From Aphelenchoides besseyi (Eukaryota; Nematoda; Chromadorea; Rhabditida; Aphelenchoididae), in contig JAMPIQ010000001.1 of assembly GCA_024699855.1 (NCBI GenBank), positions 10,912,001 through 10,976,000 on the forward strand: a stretch of 64,000 nt of DNA, in the 5' to 3' direction. The stretch's first letter is position 1, and each line of letters begins with the position of its first letter. The translations under genes were made by a program, and so were the position numbers. The notes under the pieces were generated by a model. That model worked only from the letters and a program-made list of their open reading frames with translations, did not search any database and had not been told where the DNA came from. Below, one piece after another: positions 44,051-56,145 of this stretch.

Positions 44051-45564
44051 TCAACAGCCGTTCGATGGACACGTTTGCAGGAGCATTTGAACGCTGCGGA
44101 ACTTAGTGTACGTTTTGCTGTACGAGTTTCCTTTACCGTAGGACCTGCGACCACGAATGAAAGCTCCATACTCGCTGCCTTTACGTTCACAAGTGAATTG
44201 GCCATTCGGCGCAAAATATGCACATTCTCGTTCGTCCAGAAACCAGAAGCCACTGAATTCACGCCCGTTGAGTGTATCGCTTGTTTCAACTCACCCCGTT
44301 CGTTTCATCGATGCACAACTTTGCGGATCGGTGGCGGAAAGAAAGCGGCCGCCGTTTTCTTTGACCAAAATTCCCGGCTCCGTGAAGTTTTGATTTACGG
44401 TCGTCGCGTTCAATCGATAGCCATCAGTCGCTTGTCCGATCTGAAGAAACGTTAAGATCAGACTTGGCTTCGTGAGTTTACCGAAAAGTTATAGTTGCCG
44501 ATGAAAAGCGAACTCTCAGTCTCGGGTGAACAGCGATTTCCATCGACTCGAATCCGCAAACGCAATCGATAACCGGCGTCGATGAGCGCACGTACACGAC
44601 TCAAACCGATCCAATGGTTGTCGGAGGGATCACCGAATCCCATCTCGTAGTCGGCCATCGTACGATTCCAAAACTCCAATTTATCGTCCTGTCGTGTCTG
44701 CATTACCATCCACGACTCGTGAGGCTCCATTTGACAGAACGCGTAGAATTGACCGATTTGTGGCAAAGTGAGCTTATAGACACCAGACTTGGTTATACCA
44801 TTGGCTCGATAGTCTTCACAAGTCTAAATCGAAAATCTCTTAAACGAAGCTTTTTGGACGTTAACTCACTTGAAATTCTTGAAGAATTGGCAACAAAGTC
44901 GGAGCTTTCTCGGTGGTCGTCGATGTTCGTCGTGTAAACATCGGCTCGTAAACGATCACCGGATCGATTGATGGTCGTCGAGTTGTCATAGTTGTTGTTG
45001 TAGTGGTTGTTGAAGAGGTTGTTGTTGTTGAGGAGGATGAAGAGCTAAAAGATGAAAAAGTGAAAACAAAAGTAAAAACAAGAAACCTTGTCGTTGTTGG
45101 CTTCGTGGTAGTCAACTCAGTTGTTGTTTTTGTTGGGATCCATGGAGTCTGTGGTTGAGTCCAAACAAAAATGGGCAGCTGAGTAGGTCGTGTAGGTGGC
45201 AAAGTCGGCGACAGAGTGGAATCAGAGAAAACGGCATTACTCAGCGGTGTGTCGGACGTTGTAGCGTCGGGCAACGGTCCCGCATACAGACTTTTGGACT
45301 TCAAGTCGACAGTTTAATGCTTAGAAGATGTGGAACTCACGTTAAAATACGTCAAACCGAAGAAGAGCGCTAAACCAAAGAGCGCCAAAAAGAAGGTCAA
45401 AAGTGCGCAACCGAGTAACCACGAGCGATTATAAGCGCTAAACATTTGTTCCATCACGATAATCTCCCGACCACTTACTTTTTCTTCAACCTCAACTCCG
45501 CGGCCAAACAAGGATCCAGCTCTCGGGAGTTGAAGCGAAAATCCGTAGTGTCATATCGAGGCAT
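44051..45564 (-). CDS. type II membrane protein with fibrinogen-related domain
   Basis: ATG 45564 (MPRYDTTDFRFNSRELD), a short basic cytoplasmic tail, and a membrane span in exon 2 (LLGCALLTFFLALFGLALFF). Outside are two Ser/Thr-rich stalk exons with long Thr tracts (about 45020-44980), then a fibrinogen-C-like domain: TCEDYR...SGVY, FCQMEPHESWMVMQTRQDD, EFWNRTMADYEMGFG, HWIGLSRVRALIDAGYRLRL, a GGFWF...C exon, FRSVQMLL, and a final C-P-S-N-G-C before TGA 44051-44053. Fibrinogen-related domains bind sugars or acetyl groups in invertebrate recognition proteins. The C-terminal third is diverged (GGFWFLDERECAYF), so ligand binding is uncertain. Splice phases agree throughout. Confidence 0.8.
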
Positions 45565-45830
45565 TCTCCTGGAAAGCGAAGTTATCAGTCACGGGACACA
45601 CGATGCATGAAATTGAAAGTGTTAGTCAAACGGAAGAAAACAAAAACGCAGATCGCTTTCGACGTCTCAATCCGACGACGGCGCCCAACAAACGACGCGC
45701 ATTTTGGCGTTCCTAAAAGAATAGGCGCCAAAAACGCAAAGGTCAACAGAGAAGCTAAACAAGAACCCTTCTGATAACCTACTTTGCATCGTAGAACATC
45801 ATTTTTTGGTCGTTTCAGATTCGCATCCGA

Positions 45831-46379
45831 ATGTCAACGTGGAGGCAAAAGACGGACGGTCACTCGCAGGTGCGTGAGTTAATTTCCCCTCCAAAACCGT
45901 CGACAAACCGCACGTCGATTTGTCTCCGTTGCACCGCTTTTTGCTGCAACGCAAAAAACAACAACGAGCAGACGATCGTGGAAATCGATTGCCGTCGAAC
46001 AAAAATCTTCGAGATCCGGACGCTCGCGGCGCACGCGGCTCCTCCACGCACGTTTTCGAGCCTGTGGACAATGGAAGTCGAGACGCAATTGACCGCGCGC
46101 AAAACTCGAATTACCAGACGCAATTTAATTTCGCAATTCGACGAAAACAGAAGTCGACCGCAGTTTCTGCCCATCGATTTCAACTCACGAAACTCTATCC
46201 AACTGCTCATTCTAGACCCCAACGGTTTTTATCATCACACGGCTATCACTTCCCAACGAAGTCAACGGCGCATCCCACTCCCTCGAACCCCAAAAATGTC
46301 GACCTTTTCACCGAAATGGCGTCCGCTGTTTGTCCAAGCGATTAGCAAGAACCGTTCGGTCAATGACCTGACCAGTTGA
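45831..46379 (+). CDS. uncharacterised open frame between convergent genes
   Basis: A 182-codon ATG-started ORF (MSTWRQKTDGHSQVREL) in the gap between the 3' end of the carboxypeptidase gene and the 5' end of the fibrinogen-domain gene. The opposite strand is also open for 120 codons here, and GC content is higher than around it. It is Arg/Ser/Thr-rich with no recognised domain. A good donor (CAG/gtgcgtg) follows codon 15, so it could equally be promoter or UTR sequence of the neighbour. Weak call. Confidence 0.25.
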   Translation: MSTWRQKTDGHSQVRELISPPKPSTNRTSICLRCTAFCCNAKNNNEQTIVEIDCRRTKIFEIRTLAAHAAPPRTFSSLWTMEVETQLTARKTRITRRNLISQFDENRSRPQFLPIDFNSRNSIQLLILDPNGFYHHTAITSQRSQRRIPLPRTPKMSTFSPKWRPLFVQAISKNRSVNDLTS

Positions 46380-46613
46380 GGCGGCGGCGAGTGGTCGGTT
46401 GAGGTCAAGAAAATGGAATCCCGACGGTTGCCATCGAGTGGCCGATCAAAACAATTCTGCCGCTCCAATTAATTAGACTGATGGGTGGAAGTTCAATTTG
46501 CCATTTAGTCACACCTTCGCAGCTCAAATTGCGCCTATCGAATTGCTCGGACCGTAGGATGTGATTGTTGCAATTCGCGAAAACAAAATTCGATCTCAAG
46601 TTTTATTCCACAA

Positions 46614-49600
46614 TCAAAGAAACTCGGTTAATGCTGTGGTTGCGCATTGAACAGCGAATTGAAGAGCTGAAATCTGTTCGGTCAGCTGTTGAATCGCTCG
46701 TTTCTGTGCGGAGGAAGTCGCTTTGGTGGCCGTCAACTTCGATAACTGAAATGAACTGATCAGTCCACTCGACACAGCCCTTCCCACCTGATCGTAAACA
46801 CCGGGCATCACTGACGAGGAGTAGCCGTCAAGATCGCTGGTCGAAAACAAAATGTTCCGCTTCAACGGTGAGTTCGGAACCGCCTGAACAGTTAACTGTA
46901 AGCCGAAAGCCTTCGAATTCAAACCGTTGGCCCAACAAAACATCGATCGACTTCCATCAATCGATCGTTTGCTGCTCGTAAACGCAACTCGTCTCGGCCG
47001 TTGAGTTCTTCTCGACGGTCTTTGAATTGGCTGATCACGTTCGAATGAAACGATTCGGAGCTTTGGACGAACGCCTTAAACACGATTATTGTTCTCATTT
47101 TCATTAAACCCACTTGAACGTTTCGAATCAGAAAACTCAGCTGTCCACTGGCCGGCTCCAAACTTCCGATCTGTTTCTCTGCTTTTGCCAAAGCGGTTTT
47201 CAGATCACGAGCATAAGTGTCCAAAAATCGGTGGGCAAACATCGACGCGTTCAACGGCAAAACCGGCGGTTCGGCCAACAGACGAGTCAACTGGAAACTA
47301 ATCAGTTAATACAAGTGGGTTTATCGGAAGATGAATTGTCGTTGCAACGGTTATACTGAAATGCAATGCTCAAGCCATTCACTTATCACTAAGACCGTGC
47401 AGTTTGTGAACTTCAAGAACTCAAATTGCTTGCCGGTATATGTCTGAAGATTTCAATTGAGTGGTTAAACGCCTTTTGTTTTGTAAGTTCATGTTGAGTG
47501 CTTCTGAGTTCTTTTGGAATAAGAACGCTAACCGAAAATCAAAACGATGTTTTTTAATTGGACTTCATTGCAAAATTTGCCTTCAGACGACTATGGGCAA
47601 TGGTTTAGTCAAGTACTGAATTGTCAAGAAACATCAATTTGTTTGACTCAGACACTTAAGTCTGGGAATTCCAGATCCAACAATCTAACCAACGACTTAT
47701 AAACCAACTGTTCTCACACCATGTTGCAAGCGAATTGTCTTTCCAATTGACAGTTTAGAAACCAACAAATACTTCAAGCTGAACACGCAAACTTATCGTC
47801 TACAATTTGCGTTTAGTTTGCCAATTCTTTTCTTTACACGATCGTTTTTACTGAAAACCAATGGAACCACATTGAAAGATTGGAACTCGTGTGGTACCCT
47901 GACAAAACCGATTATTCAATTCCCTTCAATTCCAACAACAAATTGGAAGATATAAGAGAAGCAGTTAGAAAAACGCCAATTGCTAAAGGAGCTTCTCCCG
48001 ACTTATCCAAGGCTTTCAAATCATTGGACAATCCAAAAGGAACTCGAACTTTGACTCAGTTCACTACATCGTTTTTCTTTCGAAATTGCTGACACAAGAA
48101 GGCGTTGATTCTGCAAACTGCTAAGCCAAAAAAACTGGAACAAAATGGACGATTGACTTTGATTGGTCTTGGCACACAAGTGGATGGAGAATTGTTATAC
48201 GGTTTGATTTTTTACGAAACCATTTGGACGGGTCCCACTGAAAGCTTCCCGGAATGGCAAGATTTCTTTGCTCAAAAAGCTCACGGTTGTGGTAGATTAT
48301 TTCAAACTAACTAATATTAACTTTGAACATTCAGTCTCAAGTAGTTTGAAGAGAGGCATCAACTTCATAACAAGTTGGAATGCAGGATAACTGATTCATA
48401 TGATTGCAACGTAATTTTAATTGAAACCTTGTTTCTTATTACCATATATTGTAAAAGCAATAGCGAGTCTGGACAACTATTATTGCGACACCGGATTGAA
48501 ACACTATTTCAGTGACCTAATGGTTGTTGGCATTCAAAAGACGCAAATAAACACACGATGGCATACTCAAATATACAATTTTGTATCTCACAAAATAACC
48601 TTCAAGTCCCAACCAAATAGTTGGATGCATGTTCGAGATATGAACCCTGTCACATCCACATTTCAACTTACTTGAGCCCAATAACGAGCAGTCGCAGTGT
48701 GAACTGAAAGCTCGTCCCAATCGAAAAGATGTTCATTGACGAACGGAGTTTCGTAGAGAGTGTGATAGAGCGGATAGCCTGCAAATAAGATTTGTTTTCG
48801 ATTAGAATACTCACCTGAAGCTTCTGCTCCTTCGCGTTCGTATCGGAAATCAACCACCGGAACTCCAAGGTAACTCAAAAATCGCTCGTGATCACTTCCG
48901 CCGCCTAAACAAGTCATCGTTGGGCGTCGTGAATGTTCTCGATAAAAATCAGAAGCCAGTTCTTTACACTACACACAACCTGCAGTTTTGTTACCTACCT
49001 GGCACGTCCATCAAAGGATATTCACTGCGGTCTTTGATGTCTCCCGGATGATGATGAATCCTAAAAAACCAATTTATTTTCCGCAAGAGTAAGCACACCA
49101 AGTATCGTAGACAGTTTTTCGTCCTTTTGACATCTCCGATTTAACGGGATTGGGAACTCGCTTTGACGCCTCAACTATGGAATCGTACAAAGTAGGGACT
49201 GTACTAGCGGCACTAGAATTCAAAACTAACAAATCGAAAAGTCTCGACCTACAAACTTCCATTTCCGCTAATCAAATCGACATTCAAATAAGCGACAGCA
49301 CGTCGACTCAATTGTTGAGCATAACCCTCGACAAATTCTCCCGAACCGACCAATCCGAATTCTTCGGCATCCCAATTAACAAAAACGACCGTACGTCTGG
49401 GCATCCAAACCCCCGACTTTGCAGCTTCGACCAAAGCTCGTGCGGTTTCGCTCAAAATTGATGTTCCGCTGTTCGGATCGCTAGAATGCGATCAGAAGAG
49501 AAAATCGATTCAAAGCTCACATTGATCCATAGATCCACGCATCAAAATGATTTCCGAGCATAACATAGCGATCAGGTTCAACTTGTCCGGGAATATAACC

Positions 49601-50774
49601 GATCACATTTTGAATCGTTCTAAACACAACTCTTGACATTGATTGATGTCAAACACAAACCGAATCTCCAAGCTTGATTTCACTTCTATCTCAACTGTCT
49701 CCTCGTTTTGCATGCACGGTCCGAATTTGTACGTGATATTCAATCCGCCTTGCCAATCGGTTGGTACATCTGATCCGCACATTCGGCTAAGCAATTGATA
49801 GGAATCGGAATAGCTCAACGGTAAGACAGGAATCGACGGAAGTTGTAGCGATGCTTTTGCCTAAACAAATGGATTTGAAGTCCAGAATCAACTCACATCT
49901 TCAATAGTCGTTTTGGAGTAGAGATCTTTGCGAGCCGGAAAGAACGGAGTCAGCGGATCGCCATTCATTCGATTTAACGTACCGCGTTGAACGCCGTTCG
50001 GCGGCATGAAATCAGTGTTCGGATACACGTGATCTAAACAGAAGTCAATCAACAGACTCAAACGGCTGTCCACCTCCAAGTTGAGCACATTCCGCTGGAT
50101 CTGAATACAAGATGGCGCCCACAGCTCCACGCTTTTGAACTTCGCGAACTTTGTCACCTCTGAATATTTTCCCGTAGCGTATCAACGCGATTCGATCCTT
50201 CAATTGAATCTGTTCTTCTTCCAACTTCTTTAAGTCCTCAACACGACCGTAGTTGCAATAAACAATTGGCGCTTTGACCGTTCCATTGGCCGCATAAGCG
50301 ACCCATTGGACACCCGCATTCGGTGCCGACTGTTCGTCAGGAATCAGAGCGGGAGAAACTCCCACAGACTCGAAAATCTTTTTTTTATTTTGGTCAAAAA
50401 TTCGCACGTGATTCGGATTCTCGTAGTCGGGATACGACAGCAAAACTCGGTAGCTGTCGAAGTGGACATCTGAAGACAATCAATTGGTTCTTTTAATTCT
50501 CGACTAACTTGACAGTCCATAGCTACGCCATTTGTCCGCAATCTTCTCGGCAACACGTTTATTTGCAGGAGTTCCGGCGACATGCGGATCGGTGGTGAAG
50601 TCGCGAAGATTCTGACGAATTCGCTCGCCATCGACAAAATCGTTTAAGTTTCCTTGTTCTGAAAAGAAGCGATGCAAAGCTCAATGTCATTCTTTTACCA
50701 TCAAGTTTCGTAGAATCATATTGACTTCGAACAAGAAGACGGCAAATGAACAGGAACACCAAGGTCTTCAACAT
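46614..50774 (-). CDS. glutamate carboxypeptidase II-like M28 peptidase
   Basis: ATG 50774 (MLKTLVFLFICRLLVRSQ, signal or anchor), then the N-terminal protease segment (IRQNLRDFTTDPHVAGTPAN), the apical/PA insert (KDRIALIRYGKIFRGDKVRE, RGAVGAILYSDP), and the catalytic core: zinc ligands His and Asp in GNHFDAW, catalytic/ligand Glu pair in NWDAEEFG, Asp in YLNVD, and the last His in YPLYHTLYET. The C-terminal dimerisation domain (RLRAANDRLMEVDRCFVGP) ends at 46614. The family cleaves C-terminal glutamate from peptides such as NAAG or folyl-polyglutamate on the cell surface. All metal ligands are present, so activity is expected. One intron (47291-48671) is 1.4 kb, far longer than the rest. Confidence 0.92.
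47547..48314 (+). pseudogene. vWA-like gene remnant inside the carboxypeptidase intron
   Basis: Opposite to the host gene, three coding-like pieces in different frames: MFFNWTSLQNLPSDDYGQWF (from 47547), ELVWYPDKTDYSIPFNSNNK with LEDIREAVRKTPIAKGASPD (about 47883-48050), and LEQNGRLTLIGLGTQVDGEL through to a stop at 48314. The last two follow the order of a nematode vWA-like domain (substrate helix, then NGRLT-x-IGLG-x-x-V). Stops and frame changes separate the pieces, and clean introns were not found, so a relic is the likeliest reading; a badly assembled live gene is possible. Confidence 0.4.
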
Positions 50775-50991
50775 AACCGTCGATCGGCAGAAAGAAAAGC
50801 GAATGAGTTTCTCGGCCGCAAGTTTCTTGATATCAATTTCTTATCAAATGTTTAAGGAAAATGATTGTAAACAGGTTTATTGCTCAAATTTTGTTCTTTA
50901 AGTAAAATTGATCCGGCAACAAACTTCTCATCCCTCCAAAATTGAACATGTTCATCAAGGTCATACAACGATTTTCGATTTCCGAAGTTTT

Positions 50992-52377
50992 CTAAGCACT
51001 CAAACTACTCGGTTGATCACTTTGACTACTCACTTCAATGGACGGCAACAAACCAAACAGTGCTGCCAATCGTTCACAGTTTTCGATCAAATTTGTGCCA
51101 TTCGCATTTACCATTTGAACTAATTGCTGCTGATAAAAACGTTGAGCCTCCAAAACTACTTGTCGGCCTTGATGACTTAAACCGGGAACTGCAACATCAA
51201 TAAGCGAATCAATCGATTAGAACTCACCGGGAGTGAAGAAAGAAATCGAACGTAAACAAACGAATTCGCTTCTCGTAACTCTCAGCTCTGCTGCCGGTTC
51301 TAAGAAGTTGTCGTGTAGGTAATGTCCGATTTCAATGCCATAGTCCATCCCTAAGTCTGTTGACCTAGAAGCCAAATTTCCAACACTTTTTTCAGTTCTC
51401 TTACGTTCGTTGATCCGCTTCTTTGTCCTTCGAGAAAAGATGATAGAAACCACCGACCATGTAAATCCATTGAGTCGCTTCTCGTTCAAATAAATTCAAG
51501 GAATCGTAAGCGGCTTTCATTGAGCTAATGGGAATGAAACGATGCATAGCCATGAGCAACTTGTCATTCAAGTTTAGATTCCAAAATTGCGGATAAAAGA
51601 AGATTCCATCAACATATTGCAATAGTACACGAGCCCAAATAAATTGAAAATTTTCAACTTTCGGCACACAAAGTGGTTGAGTGTGTAGCTGAATGGAATA
51701 TAAGAAACCAAAATCTTTGATCACCTTTGTTCGACTGCATAACCTTCTTGGCTCAAACAAAAAAGCAACTTTCAATGGGTAATTTAGATCGGCTGGAGGT
51801 AATTGACAAATGTTCAGCTCTTCTTCGTAAAAGTTGTCCACCAGTTGATCGACGTTTAAAAGAAATCGAACGACCGTTGAGTAGTCAGTTGGATCGAATG
51901 CGTTGAAAGGCCGTCGAGATGCCAACGACCCAAAATAAGGAAGACACTAAACGACTACACGAAAGTTTCTGTACGCACCTACCATTCGTTTATCCAATTC
52001 AACACCTGGAGAAGACAACGAAGTTTTTTTTATATAATCTTTAGCTGCCAAGTTCTTTTCGAGTACATCGATTGCGCGATCACTTTGAACTACTGAAAAG
52101 CAGTTGAAAGTCAATCAAAATGGAACTCACATTTCGGATTCATTCCCGCCTCCTTGCAACGTCTCCAACGGCATGCGCGGCAATAAAATCTTGAGATCTC
52201 GCAGTGACCGTTGAACGAACACGTGTATTTGATTTTCAATCGAACAACTCTTCTGAAAAAGCTTTTGCACGATCTAAACTCTAACTGATACTCGATCTTC
52301 ACGTCTTCGACTCACCGACACGAAACTCCACCGAAATGACGAGCTGCTTGAGGCGCCGAACAGATTCGACAGTTCAT
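50992..52377 (-). CDS. nuclear hormone receptor (divergent)
   Basis: ATG 52377 immediately follows a TTTTCAG acceptor (a likely trans-splice site). The DNA-binding domain starts at residue 1: MNCRICSAPQAARHFGGVSC gives the first zinc finger, then RSCKSFFRRVVRLKIKYTC, then FYCRACRWRRCKEAGMNPK for the second. The ligand-binding half (51925-50992) is helical: NFQFIWARVLLQYVDGIFFY, MHRFIPISSMKAAYDSLNLF, YHLFSKDKEA, and a C-terminal QRFYQQQLVQMVNANGTNLI ending at TAG 50992. This matches the expanded supplementary nuclear receptors of nematodes, ligand-regulated or orphan transcription factors. All eight zinc cysteines are visible. Confidence 0.88.
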
Positions 52378-53277
52378 CTGAAAAGGTATACTTCTCGCTT
52401 GAAAGCACGTAGAGCAGCTGAAACAACGTGGATTCGGGCAACCCCGCAGTTTCTCTTTAAACGTGTAAACAAAACAAAAAACTCACGAGCACACAAATCA
52501 CGTTTACTGCTCATAATTTTTATCGCCACGCTCGAAGAGCACATCACAAAAAAATCGAACGCTCAGCTTCCAAACCGGGAATTTTGAACGTTCGCAGACA
52601 ACGATCGAATTACACGCGTAACAACCTTTTGGAAATACGATTCCTCTGCTGAAGTCATTGAACCTTCTCGCCTGATCACGTGGGTGGACAATTGACGGTC
52701 GCAAAATCTTGAGTTGGATCCAAACAAGTGAGTATGTTTTTTACTCAATCGAACTTCAAGTTGCCTACGCGTCAATTGCAAACAAGTTGGTTTAATCGAG
52801 CCTACAAACTTTCCGTTCCAACCTGTGAACGCAGAACGTTTGTCTTTCTATTTTGAACGTTGTACAGGAGTTTTTAGTAGACTTTTTTCTAGACGGACAT
52901 CAATCACAGACCTTAAGTGGGTGCTGCTCAGCAGAAATAACATCAATAAATACACATTTAATGGGCGATAACTTTGTTGTTCCATCGATTTCATCAGCTT
53001 TAGTTAACCAAATGGTTTGTAATTGAAATGGAACGAAGAAAAGACGACACAGAGTTTTGATCGGACTCCAAACAAAAGTCATCAGTTGATTTCATTGAAT
53101 CAATTTGCTAGTTCACTTAACGTGCTTGAAGAAAGTCTATGATAGCCGATCATCCATGAATTAGTTGTCTTCAAGAGAACGGAAGGTGGAATAAAATCTG
53201 ATTTATTTGCCATCGTGAATTGGAGTTTAGTGTACGAAGAGATAATGAACAAAATCCAAAGGAGTTTAAGTTGAGAA
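52378..53277. other. upstream region of the nuclear receptor gene, no gene called
   Basis: Short open stretches only. An AATAAA-like sequence on the minus strand side near 53210 may serve the PDZ gene ending at 53278. Confidence 0.35.
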
Positions 53278-56145
53278 TCAGCGGTCTAAAGACTTTAAAC
53301 GGGCAATAACCATGTGAACCTTCGGAGACGGCGACTTCAACCAATCGCGAACGATGTTGATGTTCACCTGAGAAGACAAAAAAGCTCAGCGATCAACTCT
53401 GCACTTACCTTTCCGGTGAACTGATCGTTGATGTAGAAAACCAAATCACGGGGTTGGAGCCGATCATCTTTGTCGGCAATCGAAGCTGTGACTACGCGCT
53501 GAATGAGCACTTGGCCGGCAGTTGGATGGGCGGTCAGAATCAGGCCCACGGAGCCGGAATCGTAGTTTCGACGACGGAAGAGTGTAACTCCGAAAATGCG
53601 ATAGTCATCAGCAACTTTTGAGCCCAGAAAGTCGACGATTTGAGCGATCTGCTCGGCCGACGGTTCCTCTTCTGTCCGTTGAGTTTCTTTTTCGATAAGC
53701 GAAAGAAACCGTCCGGAAGTTTCGTTCGTCGAGATCAACGAGTGAATTCCGGACGAGGACTCCGAGGTTGTGGGCGAAGTTGGAGCTGCCAAGTTCTGTT
53801 CAGTCGAGTAGGAGAAACGACGTTCCGTAGACCCTAAAGAACAAGAAATAGACTTCCAAATCCAAACTCACTGCTCGTCTCCTCCACACGAATCGATTTT
53901 TTCCGTGTGAACAGTGGAGTAGGAGAAGCGGCGATCTCGATTCGAAATCACTAAAACTAACGGTAGGATCGAAAGACTCCTGCGAACTCACCGGTGTCTT
54001 TGAGTGGTGGCGATTTGAGCCGGGGCTTCGATGTCGCGTGGGAATCGAACTGTCGAATCAACTCGAACACCGAGGTTCCTGAAAGAAGGTCTGAACCGAA
54101 ATCGAAATGGAAACCAACCACGATCACGATTGTGCTCGAAAACGGGCTCGTAAGTGCCGTTGGACGTGGACGGCGAGGTCGGCTGGTCGGGAGCCATTTG
54201 AAGCGTTTGAGTGTCGATGGCCAGTGATGGGGGAGCTGGTTTGACTAATCCATCAAACGATTCGCAACCTGAAATCTCGTGCTGTGAAGAAATTGGCTTC
54301 GTCGTAAACGCAAATAATCGCGCTGTAAGCCGATGAATAACAATCGGCAGTTTTTAATCGCCATTCACTTTCCCCCGATGAATCAGCAGTTGAGCCGTGG
54401 GTTGGGAGGAAACGCCAAAAAAGCGCAAAAAGAGTCGTCTTTTAAGGACGCTCTCTCACCTCCGCATAAACAAACCGTTTGCAACAGAAAGAGGGCGCTC
54501 GTTAGACCTCGGAATGCGCGCAAATTGCGGGGAATTGAGGTCAGAAATAAAACGGACGATCCGCTCGACATTCCCAATCGTTTTTTCCGAACCCTCGGTC
54601 ACAGTCGAAGCACGTGAGAGACCCCAATCATGAACGTTGAACACTCCCCCACCAAACTGAACGCTCTTTCAATTAACGCCCGGAAAACAAACTCACGTTC
54701 CGCGTCCATCGACTCGGCTTTGTTCTCCGTCTCACCGTTCTCCAGGAGCCTGAAACTGGAAATGAGCGAGGGAAAGACGACCAAACTCACGTTTGATTGG
54801 GAATGATCACCAAACTGACGATCATTCCCGCGTATTGGAAGAGATTCAGACACTCCGTTCTGCTCAACTGCTCCACCTGTCTGCCGTCCACTTGCACGAT
54901 TCGATCTCCGGCCTCCAATCCACAGCGTTCGGCCACCGACTTCTCGTCCACTTGTTCCACTCGAATGGCAAGCACTCTGCAAGTTCGGTTAACCGATAGC
55001 TGCTTCAATGGGACCTACCTTCCAGTGGAATCATCGGTCTCGATCCCGATTCCCAGTCCCAATCGCTCGGTCAGATTCTTGCGTTTGAGCACAATCTTCG
55101 CCTTCAGCATTTTGGAGCGTTTTGGTTCGCGAGAACTGAAATCGGATGGTCGGAAATAAACAAACCGAACGGACAGTTGGCCCCAGAAAAACCAGCTATT
55201 AGTTTCAACATCATTTCTACATTTCGTGCCGTCGCTTGTGGAGTGGAGATGCGCAGCAATTGAACGGTCGCTCAGAATTACACGAATTGGGGGATTAGTC
55301 AAGCGAAAACATTTCGAATAGCGGCACAAATTGAGATTCTTTTCACGTGCTTTCGACTTGAATGGGCGAATAAAAGCATGTGGGAGGTAGAAAAACCGGT
55401 ACCCATCTGATCGCCTACCTGCTTGTTCTGAGGACAACCCGGAAGGTGGACTGCCGACGAAGACCGTCGTAGCTGAAGAACCAAGTCCATTTTGCCGAAG
55501 AACTTGAAAACTTCCAGCGCCTCCTCGTGAGTTGTTCCCTCCAATTGAAACCCGTTCACACTCAAGATCTCGTCTCCTACAGAACGGAAACTGAAAATGA
55601 CCAGTGCGTTCTCTCACCTCTTCTCAACAGTCCGGATTGAGCAGCCAAGCCGTTGGGGAAAATCGTCTTCACGAAGATGCCCATCGGACCACGAGGCGAA
55701 TCAAAACCCCCGACTATGCTGAAGCCCAAATTCGCTCGTTTTGTTCTCCCAGTTGCCATTGAAGAAGCGGAATTCGGTCCACAACTTCGTTTCAGAATCA
55801 CCGTGAGAGTCCCACATGTCATCGTCTGAAAGTGAACGGAATCCGTGACTATCAAACGAAACTCGTTGAAACCGCGAACAGAAAACCGGAAATGTTTTCG
55901 AATTGCGCGATCGGCGGAAACTCCTCAGTCAATAACCGCCGCTAACGACGCTACGAAGTGATTCATCGAGAACGAATAGGCGGGAGTGACCGTCTGAGGT
56001 TGGAAGATGAGTAAACGGTCGCCCTTTGACTCACCTGTTTGTGGCTCATGTGCGAATCCGACGAACTAATTAGCCATTTCGAGGTGAAGGTCGGCAGTTG
56101 AACTGTTGGAACGAGGTCTGATCGGCGCTCCATGCGCAGAAACAA
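53278..56145 (-). CDS. multi-PDZ scaffold protein (three PDZ domains)
   Basis: Start at ATG 56145 or 56133 ([20 protein letters not shown]), stop TGA 53278-53280. PDZ1 (about 55830-55440): [61 protein letters not shown]2 (about 55130-54790): [36 protein letters not shown]3 (53620-53280) is C-terminal: [39 protein letters not shown]. Linkers are Ser/Thr- and Arg-rich. PDZ domains bind C-terminal peptides of membrane proteins, so a membrane-associated scaffold, perhaps of the IL16/PDZD2 kind, is inferred. Introns are short, with several conserved donors. Confidence 0.82.

Noticed and set aside
44990..45020. Repeat of TTG/GTT units that could look like a microsatellite array
   Set aside because: It encodes the Thr stalk of the fibrinogen-domain protein on the minus strand, so the repeat is coding.
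54383..55159. Overlapping plus-strand frames in the PDZ gene
   Set aside because: Antisense to PDZ-coding exons and linkers; no recognised features.
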